64,000 nucleotides of DNA from Chelativorans intermedius (GTDB taxonomy: Bacteria > Pseudomonadota > Alphaproteobacteria > Rhizobiales > Rhizobiaceae), in assembly GCF_025398255.1 (NCBI RefSeq), contig NZ_JAODNW010000002.1:186001-250000 (forward strand). Direction: 5' to 3'. The notes below the pieces were generated by a model. It did no database searches, had not been told where the DNA came from, and worked only from the letters and a program-made list of their open reading frames with translations. Every line of letters starts with the position of its first letter. Positions within the stretch are counted from its first letter, which is position 1. A program made the translations under genes and the position numbers. Shown in pieces: positions 9,246 to 18,264 of the stretch.

Positions 9246-10358
9246 TCAGCCTTCCTTCTCTGCCACCGCAGAAAGGCTGCGGCCGGCGATGACCACCTCG
9301 CGCACCGCGAGCGCGTCGTCGAGCACCACAAGATCGGCCCGCGCGCCGGGGCGGATGGTGCCGATGTCGAGGGCGCCGATCCATCGCGCCGGAATGGTGC
9401 TGAGCCGCCGGGCCGCCTCGGCAAGCGGCAGGCCGATGGCGACAAGATTGCGCAATGCCTGGTCCATGGTCAGCGCCGAACCGGCAAGCGTGCCGTCCGC
9501 CAGCCGCACGCTGCCATCCCGCTTGGTCACGACATGCCCGCCGAGCCGGTAGCCGCTGCCGTCGGGCATGCCGGCGCTCGCGGTGGCGTCGGTCACGCCG
9601 TAGAGATTCGGGATCGCCCGGCGGGCGGCAAGGATCGCGCCGGGCTCCACATGGATGAGATCCGGTATGATCTCGGCAAAGCCGGCATGGGCCAGTGCCG
9701 CACCGGCGATGCCGTTGGCGCGGTGGGCAAGCCCCGTCATGGCGTTGAAGAGATGCGTTACCCCGCATCCGCAGGCAATGGCATGGTGCGCCTCGGCATA
9801 GCTGCACAGGCTGTGGCCGATCTGAGCGCGTGCGCCCGCCGCCTGGATGGCCGCGCGCAAGGCGCCGCCGGGGTCGCATTCGGGCGCGAAGGTGACGACG
9901 CGCACCGGCGCAAGCGCGGTCCATTTGCGCAGCAGCGCCGGGTCGGCAGGCCGGGCATGGGGCGGCTGCGCGCCCAGCTTGTCGGGGTTGATGAACGGCC
10001 CCTCGAGATGCGCGCCCAGAACGCACGCCGCGTCGGGCCAGTCGGCGGCCGCAGCCTCGGCCACGGCGGCGAGGAAGGCCGCGGTCTCCTCCACCGGCGC
10101 GGTGACCGAGGTCGCCAGCAGGCTGGTGGTGCCGTGGCGGGCGTGCAGCATCGCGGCGGTCCGGATGGCCGCCGCGCCGGCCATCATGTCCGCCCCGCCG
10201 CCGCCATGCACATGCAGGTCGACGAAGCCGGGCAGCACGAAGGGCGGCCGCGGAGCCGCGACCGGCTCACCCTCGAGCCCGGCGATGCGCGCATCGAAGG
10301 TGACGCGGCCTGAGACCCATCCCTCGGGGGCAAGAATCGATCCCGTAAGCTCCGCCAT
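9246..10358 (-). CDS. nagA: N-acetylglucosamine-6-phosphate deacetylase
   Basis: This 370-residue amidohydrolase-fold enzyme removes acetate from GlcNAc-6-phosphate to give glucosamine-6-phosphate for NagB. Motifs: PGFVDLHVHGGGG (43-55, metal-site histidines His49 and His51), AHLEGPFIN (116-124, metal ligand Glu119), GHS (His182), THLFNAMTGL (201-210, metal ligand His202) and DATASAGMPDG (257-267, catalytic Asp257). All the expected catalytic and metal residues are present. It starts with an ATG at 10358, overlapping the stop of the upstream GntR regulator by one base, and is followed 3 bases later by nagB. It is clearly co-transcribed with both. Confidence 0.96.
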   Translation of the reverse strand: MAELTGSILAPEGWVSGRVTFDARIAGLEGEPVAAPRPPFVLPGFVDLHVHGGGGADMMAGAAAIRTAAMLHARHGTTSLLATSVTAPVEETAAFLAAVAEAAAADWPDAACVLGAHLEGPFINPDKLGAQPPHARPADPALLRKWTALAPVRVVTFAPECDPGGALRAAIQAAGARAQIGHSLCSYAEAHHAIACGCGVTHLFNAMTGLAHRANGIAGAALAHAGFAEIIPDLIHVEPGAILAARRAIPNLYGVTDATASAGMPDGSGYRLGGHVVTKRDGSVRLADGTLAGSALTMDQALRNLVAIGLPLAEAARRLSTIPARWIGALDIGTIRPGARADLVVLDDALAVREVVIAGRSLSAVAEKEG

Positions 10359-11083
10359 CAGGACAGCTCCGTCACGAAGTCCCAGCGATCACCGCGAAAG
10401 GTGGAACGGGTAAATTCCACCGCCCGGTCCTCGGCCGTATAGCCGATGCGCGTGATCAGCAGCCCGCAGGCGCCGGGCTCGGTCTCCAGCATCGCGGCCT
10501 GGTGCTTGTCGAGCGAGATGGCCGAAAGCCGCTGGACGGCGCGCACCGGGCGCATCCCGCGCGCTTCCAGGGTGACATAGAGCGATTCGCCCACCTCGTC
10601 AGGATCGGGCAGGGCTTCGTGGACGAGCGTGGAGGCCTCGAGCGCCAGCGGCTGGCCGTCGGCGCTGCGCAGCCGCACGATGCGGGTGACCTTGCGCCCG
10701 GGAGAAAGACCGAGCGCGATCACCTCCTCCGGCGTGGCCAATCCGACGCCGCGACTGATGAGTCGCGACTGCGCCACCATCCCGCGCGCCGCCACGTCGT
10801 CCGACAGGCTGGTCAGCCGCGTGAGCGACTGTGAGACCTTGGCGGAGACATAGGTGCCCGAACCGCGCCGCTGTTCCACCACGCCCTGGCGGGCAAGCTG
10901 CTCCAGCGCGTGGCGCACGGTGATGCGGCTCACGCCGTGGATCTCGGCCAGCCGCCGCTCGGGCGGCAGGGCCGCGCCGGGGCTATATTCTCCGGTTTCG
11001 ATCTGCCGGGCGAGGGTCTCGGCAAGCTGCTGATAGAGCGGTGCGCGTGCCCCCGCTTCCGGCCGCCGCTGCGTTTCGGTCAT
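10358..11083 (-). CDS. GntR/HutC family regulator of the amino-sugar genes (NagR/NagQ-like)
   Basis: This 241-residue protein has an N-terminal winged helix-turn-helix of the GntR family (about residues 16-79, including LPPERRLAEIHGVSRITVRH) and a C-terminal UTRA ligand-binding domain of the HutC subfamily. Its position between nagA and the sugar kinase gene, overlapping both, indicates that it controls this locus in response to a phosphorylated amino sugar, as NagR/YvoA does in other bacteria. Dyad-symmetric sites in the divergent promoter region at 12035-12122 are the likely operators. The assignment to GntR/HutC is firm; the effector is inferred from family knowledge. Confidence 0.93.
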   Translation of the reverse strand: MTETQRRPEAGARAPLYQQLAETLARQIETGEYSPGAALPPERRLAEIHGVSRITVRHALEQLARQGVVEQRRGSGTYVSAKVSQSLTRLTSLSDDVAARGMVAQSRLISRGVGLATPEEVIALGLSPGRKVTRIVRLRSADGQPLALEASTLVHEALPDPDEVGESLYVTLEARGMRPVRAVQRLSAISLDKHQAAMLETEPGACGLLITRIGYTAEDRAVEFTRSTFRGDRWDFVTELS

Positions 11084-11994
11084 GACGCCCCCCCGCTTCG
11101 CATGGACCGATCCAGAAGAAGCCGCACCAGCCCGTCAAGCGCATTTCCCCGCGGCGCAACCAGCCGGGCACGATGGCGCTCGGGCAGGCGCGGGCCGAAC
11201 ACCTCGGCAAGTCCGCCGAGCAGCGCAATGGGCAGGCCGGCTGTCGAAACGTCGATAGCGTCGATTGTCTCGGCAATCTCTGCCGCGCCCTCGCGCAGAA
11301 TCTCCTCGGCAAGCGCATCCCGATCGGCCGCCGCTGCCACCACCAACGGCGCAAGCGCGGCATATTCGGTCGACCGCGCCTTGCGCAGCCAGGCCTGGAT
11401 GTCGCCCAGCGAGGCACCCAGGCGCTCGGGCAGGGTCTCAAACAGCCGGGAAGGCGCGGTGCGCCGCCCGTCGCGCCATTTAAGATAGGCCTGAAGCGCA
11501 CGATGCCCGATCCAGGCACCGCCACCCTCGTCGCCGACGGGAAAGCCCCAGCCGCTCGCCTGCACCACCTCGCCTCCCGGATGCAGCGCATAGGCCGTCA
11601 CCCCGGTGCCGACGGCAACGGCAACCCCCGGTGCACCGGCAAAGGCGCCGATCAGCGAAGCATAGCCGTCGGTGACAATGGTGAGTTCGGCACCGCTCAG
11701 CGGCGAGTGCTCGCGAAATGCCGCCCGGTTCTCGGCGCAGAGCGCGCCGGCAAGCCCGGCTGCAAGCCGGATGGCGCCCTCCTCCGGCGCGCCTGCGCCC
11801 GCCGCGGCGAAGGCCGCGCGCATGGCCGCAAGAACCGACTCCCAGGCCGCCGGCACCCCGAGCGTCAGGCTGGACGGACCAGCGCGGCCCTCGCCCAACG
11901 GGCGGCCGCCCGCATCGCACACCCGCACACGCGTACCGGTGGCGCCGCCATCGACGGCGACAAGGAACTGCGGGCAATGTCCATCGCGTGCCAC
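11080..11994 (-). CDS. BadF/BadG-type amino-sugar kinase (GlcNAc/MurNAc kinase candidate)
   Basis: This is an ASKHA-fold kinase of the BadF/BadG/BcrA/BcrD family, 304 residues from a GTG start at 11994. An ATG at 12120 would add 42 residues encoded by the palindrome-rich promoter region, so it was rejected. The phosphate-binding motif DGGATGTRVRV is at residues 15-25, and GTGVTAYAL and GDEGGGAWIG follow further on. Members of this family phosphorylate N-acetylglucosamine, and the clostridial MurK enzyme phosphorylates both GlcNAc and MurNAc. Divergence from murQ and overlap with the nagR gene by 4 bases make a GlcNAc/MurNAc 6-kinase the best hypothesis. Specificity cannot be decided from sequence alone. 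Confidence 0.88.
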   Translation of the reverse strand: MARDGHCPQFLVAVDGGATGTRVRVCDAGGRPLGEGRAGPSSLTLGVPAAWESVLAAMRAAFAAAGAGAPEEGAIRLAAGLAGALCAENRAAFREHSPLSGAELTIVTDGYASLIGAFAGAPGVAVAVGTGVTAYALHPGGEVVQASGWGFPVGDEGGGAWIGHRALQAYLKWRDGRRTAPSRLFETLPERLGASLGDIQAWLRKARSTEYAALAPLVVAAAADRDALAEEILREGAAEIAETIDAIDVSTAGLPIALLGGLAEVFGPRLPERHRARLVAPRGNALDGLVRLLLDRSMRSGGAS

Positions 11995-12027
11995 GGGAAG
12001 AATCCAAATCCTGATAAGCTTGACTAC

Positions 12028-12055
12028 ACTATAACCAAATTCCCCAATTGGACAA
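12028..12055 (-). promoter_or_regulatory. Candidate promoter for the leftward kinase-nagR-nagA-nagB operon with embedded palindrome
   Basis: On the minus strand TTGTCC (12055-12050) and TATAGT (12033-12028) are 16 bases apart and fit a sigma-70-type promoter about 34 bases upstream of the kinase start. The spacer holds the dyad CCAAATTCCCCAATTGG (12035-12051), well placed for repression by the GntR regulator. Identified by eye. Confidence 0.5.
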
Positions 12056-12075
12056 GGCATTCCGGGAAATTTGAA

Positions 12076-12122
12076 GACCAAAATAAGTTTGGTATTGATT
12101 TTGGTCTTATGATTGGTCATAA
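12076..12122. promoter_or_regulatory. Candidate GntR/HutC operators in the nag-murQ divergent region
   Basis: GACCAAAAT (12076-12084) and ATTTTGGTC (12098-12106) form a perfect inverted repeat around GTTTGGTATTG, and TTATGATTGGTCATAA (12107-12122) is a second perfect inverted repeat (6-base arms, TTGG centre). The element TTGGTATTGA resembles the TTGGTATAGA half of the Bacillus NagR/YvoA site. A possible murQ promoter (TTGATT, 17 bases, CATAAA at 12118-12123) overlaps the second dyad. Symmetry is seen; the regulator assignment is inferred. Confidence 0.6.
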
Positions 12123-12153
12123 ATCAAGATGTCATCTGAATCCGGGAGCGCCC

Positions 12154-13068
12154 ATGAACACCGAAGACGTCAGCCAGCGCTATCAGCGCCTCGACACCTG
12201 GCCGACGGGTGAGGTCGTTGCCGCGCTCATCGAGGGGCAGATGCGAGCCCCTGCCGCCGTCTGGGCCGTCGAAGGGCATCTCGAGGCCGCTGCCGAGGCG
12301 GCCGCTGCCCGGCTGGCGCAGGGCGGGGGACGGATCGTCTATGCCGGCGCCGGCGCCTCGGGGCGCATTGCCGTGCAGGACGGGGTGGAGCTCCATCCCA
12401 CCTATGGCTGGCCGGACGATCGCCTCGTCTATCTCATGGCGGGCGGCGAGGGTGCGCTTGTGCGCTCCGTCGAAGGTGCGGAGGACGACGCCGAAGAGGC
12501 CAGGCGAAGAGTGGCCGAGCTGGACCTCGGCCCGACCGACGTGCTGATCGCCGTCGCCGCGAGCGGGGCCACGCCCTTCGTCGTCGCCGCCGCCCAGGCG
12601 GCGCGCACCGCCGGCGCGCTGGTGATCGGACTTGCCAACAATCCCGACAGCCCTCTGGCGGCTGTCAGTGACCATGCGGTGGAGCTTCTCACCGGCGCGG
12701 AGGTAATCGCCGGTTCCACGCGCATGGCCGCCGGCACGGCGCAGAAGATCGCGCTCAATGTGCTGTCGACGGCCATCATGGTGCGCCTGCGCCGCGTCCA
12801 TGACAACCTGATGGTCGATCTCGCGTCGACCAACGCCAAGCTCGCCAGGCGGCGGCTGGCCATCCTGCGTCGCATCGTGCCCGCCGATGAGGCAGCGGCA
12901 CAGCGGGCGCTGGAGCGCGCCGGCGGCCACATCAAGACGGCTGCACTGCTGCTGCGGGGCTGCACCCCCGAAAAGGCGGGCGAGGCACTGGCGCGCGCGG
13001 GCGGCGACCTGCGCGCCGCGCTTGCAACCCTCAACACATCTCGGACCGAAAAGGGAGGAACCCCATGA
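12154..13068 (+). CDS. murQ: N-acetylmuramic acid 6-phosphate etherase
   Basis: This is a 304-residue SIS-domain lyase that cleaves the lactyl ether of MurNAc-6-phosphate to GlcNAc-6-phosphate and D-lactate. Motifs match MurQ throughout: GAGASGRIAVQDGVELHPTYG (start of the SIS sugar-binding site), SVEGAEDD and TGSSRM-like AGSTRMAAGTAQK. Glu79 and Glu110 occupy the positions of the E. coli catalytic residues Glu83 and Glu114, with the same 31-residue spacing. The C-terminal helical domain ends near residue 300. The start is the ATG at 12154, after GGGAGCGCCC. It overlaps the binding-protein gene by 4 bases, so it is the first gene of the importer operon, and supplies substrate to NagA and NagB. 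Confidence 0.94.
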   Translation: MNTEDVSQRYQRLDTWPTGEVVAALIEGQMRAPAAVWAVEGHLEAAAEAAAARLAQGGGRIVYAGAGASGRIAVQDGVELHPTYGWPDDRLVYLMAGGEGALVRSVEGAEDDAEEARRRVAELDLGPTDVLIAVAASGATPFVVAAAQAARTAGALVIGLANNPDSPLAAVSDHAVELLTGAEVIAGSTRMAAGTAQKIALNVLSTAIMVRLRRVHDNLMVDLASTNAKLARRRLAILRRIVPADEAAAQRALERAGGHIKTAALLLRGCTPEKAGEALARAGGDLRAALATLNTSRTEKGGTP

Positions 13069-14318
13069 AACGCCTGCTCATGACCACCGCCGCCTACGCG
13101 GCGCTTTCGCTTGCTGCCGCCGGCGCGGTGGCGCAGACATTGACCATCGAAAGCTGGCGCTCGGAGGACCAGGCGATCTGGGATGAGGTCCTTCTGCCCG
13201 CCTTCGAGGCCAAACACCCCGACATCAATGTCGAGTTCAAGCCGACCGCGCCCACGGAGTACAATGCTGCGCTCAACGCACGGCTCGACGGCGGCACCGC
13301 CGGCGACCTGATCGTCTGCCGGCCCTTCGACGGCTCTCTTGTGCTCTATCAGAAGGGACATCTGGCCGAGATCACCGATCTTGCCGGTCTCGAGAACTTC
13401 CCCTCCGTGGCCAAGGCCGCCTGGTCCACGGACGATGGGGCCGAGACCTTCTGCGTGCCCATGGCATCGGTCATCCACGGCTTCATCTACAACCGCGAAG
13501 CCTTCGAGGAGCTGGGGCTCAAGGAGCCGCAGACGGTCGAGGAATTCTTCGCCGTGCTCGACGCGATCAAGGAGGATGGCAGCTACACGCCGCTGGCCAT
13601 GGGAACCGCCGACCAGTGGGAATCGGCCACCATGGGCTACACCAATATCGGCCCGAACTACTGGAAAGGGGAAGAGGGCCGGCTGGGCCTGATCGAGGGA
13701 ACCGCCAAGTTCACCGATCCCGAATTCGTCAAGCCGCTTGAGGTGCTGGCGCGCTGGAGCGACTATATGGGCCGCGGCTATCAGGCGCAAAGCTATTCGG
13801 ACAGCCAGAACCTCTTCACATTGGGGCGCGCGGCCATCTATCCGGCCGGCTCGTGGGAGATCACCGGCTTCAACAAGCAGGCATTCTTCGAGATGGGCGC
13901 CTTCCCGCCGCCCGTCGAGGCCGCGGGCGACACCTGCTATATCTCCGATCATACCGATATCGGAATCGGCATGAACGCGGCCACCGAGCATCCCGAGGCG
14001 GCGCGCACCTTCCTTGAGTGGGTGGCCTCGCCCGAATTCGCCGAGCTCTACACCAACGCCCTGCCGGGCTTCTTCTCGCTGTCGAACGCGACCTTCGAGG
14101 TGAAGGATCCGCTGGCGCGGGAGTTCCTGTCCTGGCGCGAGCAATGCGAGAGCACGATCCGGGTGGCCCACCAGATCCTCTCGCGCGGCGAGCCGAACAC
14201 CTGGAACAACCTCTGGACGGTCGGCGCCAACGTGATCAACGGCGTCATGACACCCGAAGAGGCGGCGCGCACGCTCCAGGACGGGCTTGCGAAGTGGTAC
14301 GCTCCTCAGAAGGACTGA
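13065..14318 (+). CDS. Sugar ABC transporter substrate-binding protein (family 1), amino-sugar candidate
   Basis: This 417-residue periplasmic protein has a Sec signal peptide (about residues 1-23, cleavage after AGAVAQ). The mature part has the fold pattern of family 1 carbohydrate-binding proteins: LTIESWRSEDQ at the start, then FIYNREAFEELGL and GRAAIYPAGSWEI. It delivers the sugar to the two permeases encoded next. Because it begins inside murQ and the pathway genes face it, MurNAc, GlcNAc or a disaccharide from peptidoglycan or chitin are the probable ligands. The ligand is inferred from context only. An intercistronic hairpin follows the gene, which would favour higher expression of the binding protein than of the membrane parts. 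Confidence 0.92.
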   Translation: MKRLLMTTAAYAALSLAAAGAVAQTLTIESWRSEDQAIWDEVLLPAFEAKHPDINVEFKPTAPTEYNAALNARLDGGTAGDLIVCRPFDGSLVLYQKGHLAEITDLAGLENFPSVAKAAWSTDDGAETFCVPMASVIHGFIYNREAFEELGLKEPQTVEEFFAVLDAIKEDGSYTPLAMGTADQWESATMGYTNIGPNYWKGEEGRLGLIEGTAKFTDPEFVKPLEVLARWSDYMGRGYQAQSYSDSQNLFTLGRAAIYPAGSWEITGFNKQAFFEMGAFPPPVEAAGDTCYISDHTDIGIGMNAATEHPEAARTFLEWVASPEFAELYTNALPGFFSLSNATFEVKDPLAREFLSWREQCESTIRVAHQILSRGEPNTWNNLWTVGANVINGVMTPEEAARTLQDGLAKWYAPQKD

Positions 14319-14332
14319 TCTGACGGATCTGA

Positions 14333-14353
14333 GCGCCCGGCTTGCCCGGGCGC
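14333..14353 (+). terminator. Intercistronic GC-rich hairpin after the binding-protein gene
   Basis: GCGCCCGG (14333-14340) and CCGGGCGC (14346-14353) form an 8-bp stem with a 5-base loop. No T-tract follows, so it is more likely an attenuating or mRNA-stabilising hairpin than a full terminator, as often seen between binding-protein and permease genes. Confidence 0.55.
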
Positions 14354-14402
14354 GCAGGCCATCCTGACATCGGCCCACCACTCCGACAGCGGGGATGCCT
14401 CC

Positions 14403-15368
14403 GTGACCCAGACAGCCACAGATTCCGCAGCACCGGCCGCGCTCAGGCGCCGCCGCAAGCGTGCCGGGCGCCTGCACATCGTCGTGTTCCTCGCCCCGGC
14501 CGTGCTGATCTACACCATCTTCTCGGTCTATCCGCTGGCCGAGAGCCTGCGGCTCAGCCTCTATGACGGGCTCGAGGACGGCAGCGCCGTGTGGATCGGG
14601 CTCGGCAACTATGCCACCCTGCTCTTCGATCCCGATTGGGCGCGGCAGTTCTGGAATGCCTTCTCGAACAATCTGGTCCTGTTCTTCGTCCACATGGTGG
14701 TGCAGAACCCGCTGGGCCTGCTCCTGGCGGCACTCCTGAGCCTCGCGCCGCGCTTCGGGGGCGCCTATCGCACGCTGATCTTCGTGCCCACGCTGCTGTC
14801 GGTCGTCATCGTCGGCTTCATCTGGGAGCTGATCCTGTCGCCGCTCTGGGGCGTGGCCGAGACGCTTCTCGGCGCGGTCGGGCTCGCCGGGCTTTACCAG
14901 CCCTGGCTGGGGCTCGAAAGTTCCGCGCTGGTCACCGTGTCGCTGATCTCGGTATGGCAGTATGTGGGCATCCCGATGATGCTGATCTATGCCGCCCTCA
15001 TCGCCATCCCTGACGAGCTCATCGACGCCGCGCGCGTCGACGGGCTTTCGGGCTTTGCCATCTTCTGGAAGGTGAAGCTGCCGCTGATCCTGCCCACGCT
15101 CGGCATCGTCGCGATCCTCACCTATATCGGAAACTTCACCGCCAGCTTCGACCTCATCTACTCGATCCAGGGTGCGCTCGGAGCGCCGAACTTCTCCACC
15201 GACGTGATGGGCACGCTCCTCTTCCGCACCTTCTTCGGCCAGCAGCTCCAGCTTGGCGACGTCCACATGGGCGCCACCGTGGCCAGCATGCTGTTCTTCA
15301 TCATCCTCGTGGGCGTGACGATCTACCTCGCCCTCGTCCAGCGCCGCCTGCAACGCTACGAGATGTAA
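14403..15368 (+). CDS. Sugar ABC transporter permease (MalF/UgpA-like)
   Basis: This 321-residue inner-membrane permease begins with a GTG at 14403 after a basic N-terminus (ALRRRRKRAG). About six membrane helices follow, and the ELIDAARVDGLSGFAIFWKV segment fits the EAA loop that docks on the ATPase. It belongs to the carbohydrate-uptake CUT1 family and pairs with the next gene, 11 bases downstream. It is part of the murQ-led operon. The membrane topology is inferred from hydrophobic runs such as RLHIVVFLAPAVLIYTIFSV near the N-terminus. Confidence 0.94.
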   Translation: MTQTATDSAAPAALRRRRKRAGRLHIVVFLAPAVLIYTIFSVYPLAESLRLSLYDGLEDGSAVWIGLGNYATLLFDPDWARQFWNAFSNNLVLFFVHMVVQNPLGLLLAALLSLAPRFGGAYRTLIFVPTLLSVVIVGFIWELILSPLWGVAETLLGAVGLAGLYQPWLGLESSALVTVSLISVWQYVGIPMMLIYAALIAIPDELIDAARVDGLSGFAIFWKVKLPLILPTLGIVAILTYIGNFTASFDLIYSIQGALGAPNFSTDVMGTLLFRTFFGQQLQLGDVHMGATVASMLFFIILVGVTIYLALVQRRLQRYEM

Positions 15369-15379
15369 GGGGAAGGTCC

Positions 15380-16252
15380 ATGAACACACCCGTCAGAACC
15401 GCCCGCGCCCGCACCAGCCGTCTTCGCCGCATCTCGGGCACGGCCTCGGTCCATGCCGTGCTGCTGGGCTACACGCTGATCGCCGTCTTCCCCGTCTTCC
15501 TGGTGATGATGAACTCCTTCAAGGACCGGCGTGGCATCTTCGGCGAGCCGCTGAGCCTGCCGCATGCCGGGACGTTCAGCCTGGAAGGCTATGCAACGGT
15601 GCTGAGCGAGGGTTCCTTTGCGACCTATTTCGGCAACTCGCTGATCGTCACCGTGGCCTCGCTCTTTCTGATCCTGTTTCTCGGCGCGGCGGCAGCGCAT
15701 GCCCTGGCCGAGTACCGCTTCCGCTTCAATGCCCTGCTCAAGATCTACATGATCGTCGGCATCATGGTGCCCATCCGGCTCGGTACGGTCGCCATCCTCA
15801 AGCTCATGGTCGATCTGAACCTCGTCAACACCCTGTTGGCGCTCATTCTCGTCTATACCGCGCAGGGACTGCCGGTGGCCGTCTTCATCCTCACCGAGTT
15901 CATGCGCACGCTCTCCCGCGACATCAAGGATTGCGCCCGCATCGACGGGCTGAGCGAATACCGCATCTTTCTCGAGGTCGTGCTGCCGCTCATCCGGCCG
16001 GTGCTTGCCACCGTCGCCGTGTTCTCCATGATCCCGATCTGGAACGATCTGTGGTTCCCGCTGATCCTGGCCTCCAGCGATGCCACAAAGACGGTAACGC
16101 TCGGCGTGCAGCAGTTCATCGGCCAGTTCACCGTCAATTGGGGGGCCGTGCTCGCCGCCCTCAGCATCGCCATCCTGCCGGTACTCGGCCTCTACGCGCT
16201 GTTCTCGCGCCAGCTCATCGCAGGGATCACCTCGGGCGCGGTGAAGGGCTGA
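15380..16252 (+). CDS. Sugar ABC transporter permease (MalG/UgpE-like)
   Basis: This 290-residue inner-membrane permease is the partner of the preceding CUT1 permease. The N-terminal helix VHAVLLGYTLIAVFPVFLVM is followed by MNSFKDRRGIFGEP, a pattern typical of MalG-type subunits. The EAA loop lies around DIKDCARIDGLSEYRIFLEV. Ribosome binding sequence GGGGAAGG precedes the ATG. It is followed 24 bases later by the ATPase gene. The substrate is presumed to be an amino sugar, from the neighbouring murQ, nagA and nagB genes. Confidence 0.94.
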   Translation: MNTPVRTARARTSRLRRISGTASVHAVLLGYTLIAVFPVFLVMMNSFKDRRGIFGEPLSLPHAGTFSLEGYATVLSEGSFATYFGNSLIVTVASLFLILFLGAAAAHALAEYRFRFNALLKIYMIVGIMVPIRLGTVAILKLMVDLNLVNTLLALILVYTAQGLPVAVFILTEFMRTLSRDIKDCARIDGLSEYRIFLEVVLPLIRPVLATVAVFSMIPIWNDLWFPLILASSDATKTVTLGVQQFIGQFTVNWGAVLAALSIAILPVLGLYALFSRQLIAGITSGAVKG

Positions 16253-16276
16253 GCCCGTCCAACACGGAGACAGGAA

Positions 16277-17404
<1,128 letters not shown>

Positions 17405-17412
17405 TCGGCCCC

Positions 17413-17426
17413 GGGGGGGGGGGGGG
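17413..17426. repeat. Homopolymer tract of 14 G
   Basis: An uninterrupted run of 14 G residues lies in the 32-base gap between the convergent ends of the sugar ATPase gene and the siderophore ATPase gene. It is outside both coding regions. Such tracts are length-variable in replication and are frequent sites of sequencing error. Confidence 0.95.
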
Positions 17427-17436
17427 AAAGCGGGCC

Positions 17437-18264
17437 TCACTCGGCCGCAGAGGCAAGGCCGGCGTCGTCCGCAGCGCTTGCGTTCGGCAGGGGCACGAGA
17501 ACCGGCGTCTCCTCTCCGGCAAGCTGCACGATCCGGCAGCGGATGGCGAACACCTGCTGCACCCGCTCCTCCGTGAGCACCTGTCGGGTCGGTCCGTGCG
17601 CGGCGATGCGGCCATCGCAGAAAAGCACCACATGGTCCGCATAGCGCATCGCCATGTTGAGATCGTGCAGCACAAGGGCGAAGCTGCGCCCCTCCTGCCG
17701 GTTCAGGCGGCGGATCAGCTCCAGCACCTCGAAGGCATGCGCCACGTCGAGATGGTTGGTCGGCTCGTCGAGAAAGATGCGCGGCGCGTCCTGCGCGAGC
17801 GTCATGGCGATCCAGGCCCGCTGCTTCTGCCCGCCCGACAACTGACCGATCGGCCGGTCGCGCAGCGCCTCCGTTCCGGTCGCGGCGAGGGCGCGCTGGC
17901 AGGCGGCGCGGTCGGCATCGGAAGGTCCGGCAAACCGGCGGCGATGGGCAAACCGGCCCAGCATCACAAGCTCGCCCACGGTCAGCTCCGGTGGCGCCTC
18001 GGGCGTCTGCGAGAGCATGGCGACGGCACGGGCAAGCGCCCGCGGGGTCCATTCGGGCAGCGCCCGCCCGGCGATCTCCACCGTGCCCCGAAGAGGCGGG
18101 TGAAGACCGCGCATCAGCCGCAGGGCCGTCGACTTGCCGCTGCCATTTGGACCGCAGAAGGCGATCACCGCGCCTGCGGGCAGATCGAGCGTCACATCGT
18201 CCAGTGCGCGGGTGCGGTTGTAGGCGGCGCTTGCGGCACGCAGGCGGGCGAACGGATCAGCCAT
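17437..18264 (-). CDS. Ferric-siderophore ABC transporter ATP-binding protein (FecE/FepC-like)
   Basis: This 275-residue cytoplasmic ATPase belongs to the iron-chelate uptake family. Motifs: Walker A GPNGSGKS (38-45), signature LSGGQKQR (142-149), Walker B IFLDEP (163-168) and D-loop NHLDVAHA. The VLHDLNMAMRYADH segment with the switch histidine is typical of FepC/FhuC/FecE. The C-terminal tail of about 25 residues is alanine-rich. The gene overlaps the preceding permease gene by 8 bases and is the last gene of the leftward operon. The siderophore is not predictable, and no TonB-dependent receptor gene is present in the window. Confidence 0.94.
   Translation of the reverse strand: MADPFARLRAASAAYNRTRALDDVTLDLPAGAVIAFCGPNGSGKSTALRLMRGLHPPLRGTVEIAGRALPEWTPRALARAVAMLSQTPEAPPELTVGELVMLGRFAHRRRFAGPSDADRAACQRALAATGTEALRDRPIGQLSGGQKQRAWIAMTLAQDAPRIFLDEPTNHLDVAHAFEVLELIRRLNRQEGRSFALVLHDLNMAMRYADHVVLFCDGRIAAHGPTRQVLTEERVQQVFAIRCRIVQLAGEETPVLVPLPNASAADDAGLASAAE

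Noticed and set aside
12429-15389. Open frame of 986 codons on the minus strand
   Set aside because: It lies opposite murQ, the binding-protein and permease genes, which have clear family motifs. Its product is rich in Arg, His, Gly and Asp, as expected for antisense frames in high-GC DNA.
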